NCBI GenBank assembly: GCA_029844215.1
Contig: CM056736.1
Coordinates: forward strand, 53,319,562 to 53,383,561
DNA: 64,000 bases
Direction of reading: 5' to 3'
From: Przewalskia tangutica
Lineage: Eukaryota > Streptophyta > Magnoliopsida > Solanales > Solanaceae
Shown: piece after piece, positions 1 to 10,225 of the stretch
How positions within the stretch are numbered: the first letter of the stretch is position 1
How the letters are laid out: every line of letters starts with the position of its first letter
Notes under the pieces: model-generated
Told to the model about the DNA's origin: nothing
Databases searched by the model: none
Seen by the model: the letters and a program-made list of their open reading frames with translations, nothing else
Made by a program: the position numbers and the translations under genes

Positions 1-999
1 TCAGTTCTATATATAGTATACTTCAACTATATATTCCTACAACATGTAATTTCCAATTACAATAGGGGGACAAGATATTTACCTCGATAAGCCCATAATT
101 ATCCCAGTATAAATGTCGATCCTGGGCAACGTTTAGCTCCAACTCCAAGCGCTCCAACCCGCTCCGAACCACCCTTAGAAGTTCTAACCAACTTCTACAT
201 AACACTCCAACTAACTATGGAGATTTTCCCTAGGGTTTCGGTTTTGTGACTGACGGGAAGTATAATAGTATTACGGGGCTTTTTGTATAGGTATAACCTT
301 AGAATACTACAAGGTATACGGCTAAGGTAATTTGGGTATAGTAACAATACTTTTGAGAGTATTTCTACCAAGAGGGGGGTATTTATACGAGACAACACCA
401 CAAAAAGGGGGGGTGTATACCCCTCGGCCTACCCACATGAGGGGTACTCTCGACGAGGGGAGGGCTCTCGGCCAAGAGGGCCTCACAAGGGGGAGGACGA
501 GAACACCACTCAAAGGGAGGGAGGATTTTAACACTTAGGAATTTTTAGGAATGGATGAAGAAGTCTTCCAAAGGGGGGGGGGGGGGTATTTATAGGTCTA
601 GCAAAGGCCAACCAATGGCCAAGATCATGCCAAGTGCAAGGCAAGTGTAGGGTCAAGATCATGCCAAGTGCACCTTATCCATCTACCACCAAAATATCCT
701 ACCTACTACTTGACAAAAGCCAACCCATTTCGTCCCACTTGTTGCCGCCCAACGTCCCCAATGAGAGGGTGACAAGTGTCGCCCTCTCGTTGGTCCAAAA
801 TATTTCGTCTCTCGGAAAAATCCGCAAAAATTAAAAATGACATAGCCGGAATTTTCCCTACGAAAGCTGTGGAAACGTTTCGTCGAAAAACGACTCTAAC
901 CGGGTGTTGTGCACAAATAAAATCGGCCAAGCCACTTTAAAGTTCAAATTTCTCTACGTACGTCCTCACGTACATACTCTGGAAATACGGGGTATAACA
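1..999 (-). mobile_element. Element A, 3' LTR (cut by window start)
   Basis: On the minus strand this LTR begins with TGTTATACCCCG, seen on the plus strand as a block ending in GGGGTATAACA at 999. Its sequence is repeated almost base for base at about 6122-7095, the matching end of the 5' LTR of the same element. A purine tract typical of a gypsy polypurine tract lies immediately inside it. The rest of this LTR lies left of the window. A poly-G run near 575-588 is longer than in the partner LTR. Confidence 0.9.
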
Positions 1000-1012
1000 T
1001 TCTCCCCTCCTT
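1000..1012 (-). other. Element A polypurine tract
   Basis: A pyrimidine run on the plus strand (a purine run on the minus strand) directly abuts the LTR end. It is followed by the pair of short inverted words ACATTCGTCC/GAATGT that marks the 3' end of many plant gypsy internal regions. It is the expected primer for plus-strand DNA synthesis. Confidence 0.75.
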
Positions 1013-1479
1013 AGAAACATTCGTCCCGAATGTTCCTTCTAAGTCTCAAAACAAACGTGCGCCAGTATAGTCTTCACTACTATACTTAGGAGAACAAACC
1101 TGCCACACCTGGCCACAGAAACACCCGCGCAAAGTACTTACATCCACGTCCACGAGGAAACACCTCTAACATCACCACATAACACCTCTCTCCGGGGTCT
1201 AGAATATACTTCCTTCGCACCTTCTCTTTACAAAAGAAATGATCACATCTATGCTCGCCATACATGCTCGCTTCTTCCCGATACCACTTTTGTCACTTTG
1301 CCGCGAGGTTCTAGTGTCACTCCGGCGACCCAACAAATGGTACCGGACTGCATGCGATTCCTGAGGATGTCGTACACTTCTTGTACACTCGAACTCTTTC
1401 TCATAACCTACCACGTTTCTGATACTGCTTCAGTTTCCAAAACTCGGGGTTACTATCTCTAACGTGGTCATCATTAACT

Positions 1480-2110
1480 GGGAACACTCTGGATGGATCT
1501 CCGATACTTTCCCGAACATAACAATTCGAAAGACCGGACGTACTGCCTCCTAAGTCGGACGACAATTGCTAACATATAGGCAACCTGGCCTATTCTTCAC
1601 ATGAACTCAAAAAGGCCCAAAGTAACTCGGGCTAAGTTTCCTCTGTTTTCCAAAACTCGTCACACCCTAACCGGGGTGGTACCTTCAAGAAGACCGACCG
1701 TCAACCTGAACTCTAAGCGTCGTCGCCGATAATCCGCACGATTTCACCCTATCCACAGTCTGTTGGAACAAGCCTGAACCAACTATCTGAACCTTGCCAA
1801 CATCAAACCAACGACCGGCAACTTACACTTCCGCCCCTACAAGGCTTCATAAGGCGACATCCGAACACTGAAATGGTAGCTAAAAACACTCCTTCAACAG
1901 GAGACAACAATCCTTGCAACTACCCCTGAAAATCAAACACTGGCCCGAGGGCGAATGCGATTCTGAGACTTACCTGAGTTCTTAACCCTGCCTGGTAAAA
2001 CTTCCAGAAAAAAGAAACAGCCGTACCCTGGGCTCCACTGACTGTCCTAAGGTGAAGGTAGGCACCCCGTGCAGCCTTACAACCTTTCTGATATAATCAA
2101 CACTCGAGTA
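1480..2110 (-). pseudogene. Element A integrase/chromodomain remnant
   Basis: Read right to left, this stretch follows element B's integrase region block by block: the VRLHGVPT core-domain word near 2060-2110, the segment equivalent to the EALYG..RSPIGWF region near 1820-1870, the KVSPMKGVMRFG-like region near 1600-1760, and the start of the chromodomain part near 1480-1560. It is full of stops and frameshifts and lacks the N-terminal zinc domain. It is identified by nucleotide-level parallel with 20612-21320. It is not functional. Confidence 0.7.
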
Positions 2111-2149
2111 CACGCTGCTAGAAGAAGACAAGGCGGCCGACCTCGCCGG

Positions 2150-2690
2150 CGACTCATCGGTCGAATGCATCCACGAACTCGTACGCTGGTTAACTATACT
2201 TGGGCCTGACACCCTCATGACCCTACCACCCGGCGGGACCACCACAACTGACCCCACCACCATACATGCCGCGGGTTGACCCGCAACATGGCCTCAACCC
2301 GACCCGGCAATGCGCAAAACACTAGCTCCCCGATCCGGAACAATCTCTCTAATCATATTACGAAAACCTAGCGGTCTTCTTAGCTCAACTACCCTCTTTC
2401 ATTTCACACTACTTAGAGACCTATCCCAAACATAGCTCACGTGCACTATGCACTCCGATAAGGATCAAACATAACACTACACCTTTACTCGAGATGGCCT
2501 TACCTCTAAGGTCTTTACGTATAAAACTCTAAGGCTCACACTTTTTCTTTTTTTTCCCCCAAATCTTACTTGGTTAACTAACCAAGATTTCTAATCACAA
2601 TTTACACTCATGTTATCTGAACATAACACTTAAGGTATACTCACCTTATCACATATACAAAACTCTAGAGGGTTAAAGATATGCCTGCAT
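2150..2690 (-). other. Shared unidentified gag-pol interval segment (copy in A)
   Basis: This segment of about 500 bp has recognisable counterparts in C (about 13980-14460), H (about 52160-52690) and in part F (about 39530-39745, opposite orientation). It includes conserved words such as GAGACCTTAG, GGGTCGGGTTGAGG and GTTCGTGGATGCATTC when read on the sense strand. It has no long open frame and matches none of the gag or pol domains seen in B and E. Function unknown. Confidence 0.6.
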
Positions 2691-2769
2691 CTCTTGCTCC
2701 TTAGTCATTCTAATCAAACTCGCCTGCAGGCTTAGCTAAGGAAGATGACAAACTACCCACCGATCCTGA

Positions 2770-3452
2770 AGACTAAGTCCTCCTACAAGGACACTCTTCC
2801 GACATCATACCCTGACGGTCGTAGGTACAACAAGTACCCATCTAAAAAGACGACATTCCCCGGGATGACGTCACGCATCTGTGAGCGGAAGCCACGGAGT
2901 TCGACCAACTCTGCGTACCCGAACGTCCTGAAATCCGTGGAGGACCTCTCTGCACTGGTGGGTGTGCATAATCTAATCTGCTGGTGAGGCGACTTGCCTC
3001 GAAAGTTACCAAAGGACCCTGCTGCTCCGGCCCTCTTCTGCTGTCCTTCGTTAACCCGTCGATCTCTACGTTTCTCGGCCTGCTGCGCATAAGCCCGTAC
3101 ACAGGCCGTGCTCAAGCCTAACTGAAGAATTACTCTTGCACAACCCTCTCTTAGGTAGTCATCAAGACTCGCGGTACATCGGTATGCTCTCTGGTAGCCA
3201 AATCCATAGCTAATGTGGTCGCCTCGCAATCTATATTCTCTGTCGCCGTGGGCGAAGGTTCAAATATCATGGCCGCAGTAGGAACTGCCGCCGCCGTGCT
3301 AAACTCTGCTGGGGCTAGTGACGTCGCAGAACTCCTCAAACGAAACACCTAACTCAGGTGATGGTTGGGCCTGTGCCCTCGTAACCCTCTGTACTCTACT
3401 CGCAGCTCCCTCGGCGCTTGCCTCCCGGGCGGGTTTGCCCTACGCGAGGCAT
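2770..3452 (-). pseudogene. Element A gag remnant
   Basis: The putative start codon (3452) has the same surroundings as the gag starts in C (15774) and H (53471). The frame soon breaks. A run near 2783-2835 aligns with the CX2CX4HX4C zinc knuckle coding region of element B (27914-27850), but the cysteines are lost. The longest open piece is 148 codons and mixes frames. It is a degenerate capsid gene, assigned mainly by position and by similarity to the other elements. Confidence 0.6.
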
Positions 3453-3632
3453 AACGGTAAGGAAAGAGATACGTTAGAGGTCCAACTTACAACACACTCT
3501 AAGGCACGATCTCGAGTGAGAAGAATAGAAACCAATCCTAAATATCCTATAGCCTCACGATTATTGGTGTGGTGCACAACACCGATAATCAAGACTCTTG
3601 GATACGGTGCAGACACTTTCCGAGGATTAATC

Positions 3633-3643
3633 GCTCGATACCA
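3633..3643 (-). other. Element A primer binding site (variant)
   Basis: On the minus strand this reads TGGTATCGAGC, four bases inside the 5' LTR. The canonical site complementary to the 3' end of initiator Met tRNA, seen intact in B, E and F, is TGGTATCAGAGC. The one-base loss is shared by A, C and H. Confidence 0.8.
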
Positions 3644-3647
3644 CTTT

Positions 3648-6600
3648 TGTCACGACCCAAACCGGGCGTGGCGGTGCCTTACGGACACCCAGTAGCCATA
3701 CATCGAGTAATCGTGGAACAAAAACAAGACATGAAAATATTATGAAGTAAGCGATGTCGAGAAAAACTTGCCTTTCGGCATATATATAAATCAATTTAAA
3801 ACGACGATTTACATCCTTATTACAACTCGCCCACAACATTACTGAGTAACTCTAAGAATGATACGACAACAATGGCGGGACGGGGCCCCGCCATACCTGA
3901 ATGTAAATACCTACAACGGCGTGGACAATACCATCGATAAGCCTCCGAGAAATGAAGCTTTCCCAACGCGAATCGTGACCTAAGCACGAGGATCAATGGC
4001 GGTGTACCTTTACTGCGGCATGACGCGGCCCCGAAGGAGAGTCAATCTAACAGTGCAGTATGTGGCGAAAATAAATGCGTAAATGAAATCATAGTAGTCT
4101 ATATAAAGCGGGAGACATGTATGATAACCAAACTACGATTCCTGATAAATAAGCACTCATGTCAAGTCGTGGACTCACGCCTCAAAGTCATCACTCAAAT
4201 ATAACTATGGGTCTCACGCCCACCACATCATTCATGCGTGGAATACCTTCGCCAGCTGGCGATCTATGATATAAACGCATCAAGGAATACATGAACACCG
4301 TGTCCCACGTGTCCTAATAAAACCGCATGAGGGTAAGTACGAAGGCATAGCCGACTACTAAAACCCATAGTACCAACAAGGTCATAAACTGTATCATGAG
4401 ATCTGTCTGCATCGTCACATGATCAAAGCCGCCACTCGCGCGCGATATCTAATGCGGCGTCTAGCCACGGAACTTCCGCGACTCGCATAGGCCAATATCA
4501 TAGGCCCGCATGAGGTATAACCCGCATCGGTAGCTACTCCGGCGTCCGCTGGACTCGCGATCGCGTGGCCACATAGACCGCATGCCCATAAAGGACGATA
4601 CTAACCCGGAACTCCCGTAGCTCCGCATGGATCACCTGGACCCGCATGAGGTATTCTCGAATCATAGGTCACTAGACCCGCCTGAGTCTACCCCGCATCG
4701 GAGGGCAGCTTAACCTCCGGAAACAAGTCAAGGTGAGTGGTATAATACCAATATATCGGCTGATAGTGAAACAATTTAAGCGCAATCGAGGGGAAACCCC
4801 CTTTTCACAAACATCACAAGATACTAACACACGTAGCATCCTAGCATGTTTACTTAACAACTCAACAAGAAAGTATTACAAGGCCATCACAACCCAACAC
4901 AATCAAGTTATACGCACAAGGCACTTTCTACCATATGATTAACAAGATCGGGTTTTTATCCCCAAAGTACTTCATACATTAACTCTTTTAAAAGATACGT
5001 TACTTTCACAAAAGTCACACAATACCCGTAGTATATAAAAATAGAGTGATTATCTTTTTAAGTAAACCAAAATACTTACCTTTGTAAAATCAAGTAACAA
5101 CATTTATTTTCCAAACGTCCAAGTTTGCCTAATTCCAAATGTTCACGTTTCTTATTTTAAAAAGGTTTCGTAGTTCATAGTCTTATTCATTAAGAATATA
5201 ATTCTCTTTTAAACCATCTGAGAAACATAAGCCTTATATGTGAGTAGGATATTCTTGTTTATAACAATCTTATTACAGCAGCCATGATCTAGGAAATATC
5301 ATTTTGTCTCATCTTAGCTTCTATGCAGATGGAAGTTTCTACTGGTTTTAATAATACTTCATTAATCAAAACATTTCCCTTTATTAACGCTGCAGTGGTT
5401 TGTCGATACACATCTCTGATTTCCGAAATCAGTAAAACATTGTCCCTTTTAAAAACCAAGTACTCATTACTCACGAATGAGGTTTCACACAAAATTCATA
5501 TAATTCATTTAAGTTAAGTCTCTTATCTTACAAGATCAAGTCTCTTAACTTCTAAAATAAATAAATCATTTGTTTTATCTCTCTTAAGCCGTTATACCTA
5601 ACTTCCCATAAAGCTAGTATAACTCTTAAGCTTTTAAAACCAAGTGTTACTCTTCTTTTAAAAACAGTTCTTAATTATCTTGAAATACTTCAAGATCTTT
5701 ATTATTCGGGCTTAAGTCAAAAGACATTGCCGTACAACTACGTTCAATTAACACACGTACGTCTACCGTACTACATAGTTATACACATATCATGCTAGAA
5801 GAGATAGGAAGAGGTTCACATACCTCGCGACGATTATCGACTATTAGCAAATCGCTCCACGGCTATAACCCGGCTAGCCTGGTCCACCTTCTCAAGTAGC
5901 ACATGCTACTCGCAGAACATTCAACCTATACAGGTTATACAAGTCTATCAAAGTCTAGACTACTCGGTAGAATAAATCTAGATACAAGATCCTACGGGAA
6001 ATTGGGCGTACTTCCCTGCGTCAAACTAAACAAGTCTCTTTGTAATACGGTCTACGTAATTACTGATTGATTCTCTTCTTTAAATTGGGCTTAAGTCCAA
6101 GGACATTGCCACAAATCTAGGTTCATTCTATATATAGTATACTTCAACTATATATTCCTACAACATGTAATTTCCAATTACTGATAGGGACAAGATATTT
6201 ACCTCGATAAGCCCATAATTATCCCAGTATAAATGTCGATCCTGGGCAACGTTTAGCTCCAAATCCAAGCGCTCCAACCCGCTCCGAACCACCCTTAGAA
6301 GTTCTAACCAACTTCTACATAACACTTCAACTAACTATGGAGATTTTCCCTAGGGTTTCGGTTTTGTGACTGACGGGAAGTATAATAGTATTACGGGGCT
6401 TTTTGTATAGGTATAACCTTAGAATACTACAAGGTATCTGGCTAAGGTAATTTGGGTATAGTAACAATACTTTTGAGAGTATTTCTACCAAGAGGGGTAT
6501 TTATACGAGACAACACCACAAAGGGGGTGTATACCCTCGGCCTACCATGAGGGTACTCGACGAGGGGAGGGCTCTCGGCGAGAGGGCCTCATGAGGAGGA

Positions 6601-7095
6601 CGAGAACACCACTCAAAGGGAGGGAGGATTTTAACACTTAGGAATTTTTAGGAATGGATGAAGAAGTCTTCCAAAGGGGGGGTATTTATAGGTCTAGCAA
6701 AGGCCAACCAATGGCCAAGATCATGCCAAGTGCAAGGCAAGTGTAGGGTCAAGATCATGCCAAGTGCACCTTATCCATCTACCACCAAAATATCCTACCT
6801 ACTACTTGACAAAAGCCAACCCATTTCGTCCCACTTGTTGCCGCCCAACGTCCCCAATGAGAGGGTGACAAGTGTCGCCCTCTCGTTGGTCCAAAATATT
6901 TCGTCTCTCGGAAAAATCCGCAAAAATTAAAAATGACATAGCCGGAATTTTCCCTACGAAAGCTGTGGAAACGTTTCGTCGAAAAACGACTCTAACCGGG
7001 TGTTGTGCACAAATAAAATCGGCCAAGCCACTTTAAAGTTCAAATTTCTCTACGTACGTCCTCACGTACATACTCTGGAAATACGGGGTATAACA
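3648..7095 (-). mobile_element. Element A, 5' LTR
   Basis: This LTR of about 3.45 kb is bounded by TGTCACGACC (left) and GTATAACA (right) on the plus strand, which gives TG...CA ends. It contains a TATA-like box at 4099-4110 and a GC-rich array with the word CATGAGGTAT (about 4490-4720). It also contains a block conserved in A, C, D and H around 5300-5420. Its right end joins element B LTR sequence at 7096, with CAAAG (7096-7100) as the likely duplicated target. The other copy of that target would lie outside the window. Confidence 0.9.
4099..4110 (-). promoter_or_regulatory. LTR promoter TATA-like box (A)
   Basis: The minus strand reads CGCTTTATATAGA. The same box with the same surroundings recurs in every full LTR of the group: 10682-10694, about 16428-16440, about 48747-48758, about 54139-54150 and, inverted, 25786-25795. 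Its place in the last quarter of the LTR, downstream of the tandem arrays, is what a U3 promoter would show. Confidence 0.55.
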
Positions 7096-7597
7096 CAAAG
7101 CTTCCATTATATATGGGAATATCCAAAAATGAAATAAAATAGTACGGCTGAACAAAACATATCTACAATCCTCATATGACTAAACCGCATATATACAACA
7201 CACAACTGTCTACAGACCTCCAAGGATACGATAATGAAATATGACGGGACAGGGCCCCATCGTGCCCCTAAATATACATGAGTAAAAAATAATGTTCTGT
7301 ACCAAAACGACTAAGCTCCGAAATAATGGAGCTTTCTAACTAGCTGAGTAGAAGTCCTAGGCCTGAGGATCACCAAACTGAGAACCAATACCTGCGGGAA
7401 TGAACGCACCCCCCCGAGGAAAGGGGGTCAGTACGAAATAATGTACTGAGTATGTATAACATGAAGTACTGTAAATAAGATCACAACTGGCCAAGAGGTA
7501 ACAGGAGACAAATATAATAATCAAATACCAAATTCAACTGTGCCATATAAAAATGAGAGTCAAATCAAAATCATGTATGCCTGTCCATAGAATCATC

Positions 7598-7602
<5 letters not shown>

Positions 7603-7638
<36 letters not shown>
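7603..7638. repeat. (TA)n microsatellite in B 3' LTR
   Basis: An uninterrupted TA dinucleotide run of about 36 bases. The same place in the 5' LTR (30004-30025) has only about 22 bases, so the array changed length after insertion. Confidence 0.95.
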
Positions 7639-7639
<1 letters not shown>

Positions 7640-7745
7640 TATCATGGGTACTTGTACCCGCATCATGGATGCCTGTCCATGGAATCATCATATACTGTCA
7701 TGGGTATATGTACCAGCATCATGGATATATGTCCATGGAATCATC
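7640..7745. repeat. Short tandem repeat in B 3' LTR
   Basis: Units of about 52 bp built on CATGGGTAnnTGTACC, GCATCATGGAT and GTCCATGGAATCATCAT are repeated twice, with a third partial copy upstream of the TA run. The 5' LTR has the equivalent array at about 30027-30135. Confidence 0.85.
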
Positions 7746-8870
7746 ATATATATAAACATTGTCGGCCCTCTAGTGAGGGACTCGGTGAACAAATGCAAGG
7801 ATCTGCGCACGAATATTATCGGCCCGGGACTCGGTGAAGTGAAATAGTAACACTTTGCACAAATAGATATCATGAGCAACCATATGCAATTTAAATCATC
7901 ATTTGACTCTCAATAAAATCATTAAAATGAACTTTTAGTGTAAGCAACAAAGACACCCTCAAAACAAATATCTTTAAGAGTTAGACTGTGTAGAAATCAT
8001 GTACGTCCGCCGTACATTCATTTTATATAAATCATGCCAAAGAAAGAAAGGATAGTTTCACATACCTTATTGACGAATAACCAACTCAATAATCTAAATA
8101 CGCCTTGACTAGCACTTCAACCTATAATGATAGTAACATGTCCATTAACCTTATGATTACTAGCATACGTTATAATCAAATGATAACTTGCTTTCTATTC
8201 TATAAAAAAATAGGCAGCACTTCCCCTATTTATACACGCATCCACAATCCACAAACAAAGCCAACAACACCAATAACCAAGCACGAATCAAAGGTATACT
8301 AAAATAGTTCCATATACTCGACATATACCACCATTATACATTCTTTCTCCTTTCATTCATGAATTATAACTAAAACAACAACCAAGGTGACTAATACACC
8401 TATTTATCATGTTAATCCAATCCCTTAATCATGTTAAAATAGTCCATTAAAATAGCCCACACTTCAACAACAACGAGAGTGAAATGTGAAGCTTTTCTAC
8501 ACCTATCTATACCTTAATTCCGTTAAGACACATATGAGTAATTACTACAACATATTTACATGTTCATAACTTATATTTCCAGCATTATAACTTAACAAAG
8601 CAGCCCCTAACTTGACACAACAATACCCAACAATTTCGTGAAAGTTTCGATCAACAACCATGATACCAAAACTCTTCTCATTAAAATCCAATTGAAGTCT
8701 TAAAATCCAATTCATATTTCAACAATTCCATAAGAACAACTACAACTTTAAATATCAAGATTTTCTTTCAATTTCCAACATGCAATTAGTGATAAGAATA
8801 ACAACACAACACTCAAATCTAATGTATACTAAAACAGTCCCTAGGCAATCTCAATCCTAAGTGTAAGAGA

Positions 8871-9620
8871 TTGGGCATCACTCACCTTGCATTCGCGGAT
8901 GACCTCATGCTATTTGCCAAAAAGCATGTATCTTCAGTTGGGGTTCTTATGGAGTGTCTTGAAGATTTGAAGGCTGCCTCAGGGTTAACACTTAACCCGT
9001 CTAAATCCTTCATCTACTTAGCAGGAGTGCATGGTACAATTCATGACTTGATCTTGTCTAGAGTGGGTTTCGGCATTGGTGTCTTTCCCGTACGGTACTT
9101 GGGGATCCCTTTGTCCCCAATTTCAGTCTCGGTTGATCAGTTTGCCACATTCACTAGTGCAATCTCAGAATACATTCAGAAATAGGGGCATCACTCACTC
9201 TCTTATGCGGGAAAACTGGAACTAATCAGATCGGTTATTCAAGGTGTCGAGAGCTTTTGGTTTCGGGCACTTCCTATTCCCTCCTCAGTTCTCAACAAGG
9301 TACGGTCAGCATGCATTCAGTTCTTATGGGGTGGTAAGCCACCAAGAGTCGCTTGGGATGTCATTTGTATGCCTCAATCCGAAGGAGGCTTGGGTCTTAT
9401 GAACATCAAAGAATGGAACCATGCCTTACTCTCCCGGACCATTTGGCAAACTCACACCAAGGCGGATACCTTATGGGTCCAATTGATTAATAGCTACTAT
9501 TTGAGAGGCCAATCCTTTTGGGATTATGAGGTACGTTCTAGGGACTCCCCCTTATTTCAAAAAAATTTGTGGCATTCGCGACACTTTCGTTTCCATCTTT
9601 GGTAGCCAAGGAAACGCAAT
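8871..9620 (+). pseudogene. LINE reverse transcriptase, C-terminal part
   Basis: The frame opens in the RT palm domain: LAFADDLMLF near residues 6-15 carries the catalytic aspartate pair (the F-A-D-D form typical of LINEs). It continues through GLTLNPSKS, PVRYLGIPL, an in-frame TAG at 9183-9185, LSYAGKLELI, FLWGG and GGLGL, all usual in plant L1 RTs. Another stop follows at about 9603. The N-terminal endonuclease and most of the RT fingers are absent because of 5' truncation. It would have copied LINE RNA at a nicked target; it is now inactive. Confidence 0.9.
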
Positions 9621-10120
9621 TGCCGGCTTGGAAAAGTGTTGCACCAATGGAAGATTTTATTCTAGTCTCGTGTATGAGGTCTTGCGCACACCGCGGGAAA
9701 AAAAGCTTTGGATGTCTCAAATTTGGAAAGGCTTCATTCCTCCTAAATTCTCTTTCACAGTTTGGCTCACTTGTAGGAAGCGGTTAGCTACAAAAGACGC
9801 TCTCTCCTACCTAAACTTGGAAGATAGGACTTGCGGGTTCTGCAAGCGGGCTAATGAGACAAGGGCGCACCTCTTCTTTACTTGCCCCTACACCCGCATG
9901 ATTTGGAAGCACACAAGGGAATGGTTGGGTATTAGAAGAGAACTGACAACTATTGAAAGCACACTTAAGTGGATCAAAAAGAAACCAGCGGAGCGAGCAT
10001 CCGAGCCAAATCTATCTTACTTGCCTTTTGCATAGTGGTATATGAGATTTGGAGGACAAGAAATACATTGCTCTTTGAGGCACTAGCTTAACGGAGGAGG
10101 TCATTGCAAAAGTTAAAATA
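9526..10120 (+). pseudogene. LINE C-terminal zf-RVT-like domain
   Basis: A frame shifted relative to the RT contains IWKGFIPPKFSFTVWL, then CGFC followed by HLFFTC, a CX2C...HX4C cluster. This is the zinc-binding region found after RT in plant LINEs (zf-RVT family). The open frame ends at 10035. A further piece with VYEIWRTRN in another frame reaches about 10090. The frameshift near 9540-9600 and the final one near 10015 show it is a pseudogene. Confidence 0.85.
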
Positions 10121-10220
10121 ACAACTTATAGAGTTCTCTATGATTTAATCCCCTTTTGTAACGGCACCTCTGAGTGACCGCCCCACCCCTCCTTCATTTC
10201 TTGCTTGTATTACGTTGAGG

Positions 10221-10225
10221 ATTGA
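10221..10225. repeat. Element C target site duplication, left copy
   Basis: ATTGA lies immediately outside the LTR start and is matched by ATTGA at 19308-19312. Joining the flanks restores continuous LINE 3' UTR. Confidence 0.95.

Larger units (their letters stand above)
1000..3647 (-). mobile_element. Element A internal region, non-autonomous Ty3/gypsy
   Basis: The internal region is only about 2.65 kb, against about 5.2 kb in element B once its insertion is removed. In sense order (right to left) it holds a primer binding site, a decayed gag, an unidentified segment (about 2690-2150) shared with elements C, F and H, a decayed integrase, and the polypurine tract. I see no protease, reverse transcriptase or RNase H. 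Transposition therefore needed enzymes from a related autonomous element. Confidence 0.85.
7096..8854 (-). mobile_element. Element B, 3' LTR, outer part
   Basis: The sequence runs parallel to 29480-31245 of B's 5' LTR. The beginning of this LTR (plus-strand left) has been separated by element A. It holds a (TA)n microsatellite and a short GTACC...CATGGA repeat. It stops at TCTCAA (8854), where the LINE is inserted, and resumes at 19389. The undisturbed junction is visible in the 5' LTR at about 31242-31250. Confidence 0.9.
8855..10225 (+). mobile_element. L1-type LINE fragment, 5' part
   Basis: A 5'-truncated non-LTR retrotransposon, inserted into B's 3' LTR and then split by element C. It covers the end of the reverse transcriptase, the C-terminal region with a zinc-binding domain, and the start of the 3' UTR. 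Its remainder is 19313-19388. No clear target site duplication is visible at the LINE ends. Confidence 0.9.

Noticed and set aside
3318..3695. Open frame of 125 codons on the plus strand
   Set aside because: It is antisense to element A's gag start and crosses the primer site and LTR boundary; a shadow frame.
5289..5517. Opposing open frames of 60-70 codons in A's LTR
   Set aside because: They overlap the conserved LTR block on both strands and are not kept open in C, D or H, so the conservation there is not protein coding.
6658..6930. Open frame of 90 codons, also present in part at 634-834
   Set aside because: It lies in element A's LTR, is duplicated only because LTRs are duplicated, and shows no domain.
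7553..7847. Overlapping open frames around the TA microsatellite in B's LTR
   Set aside because: They read through (TA)n and the CATGGA repeat and vary with repeat length between the two LTRs.
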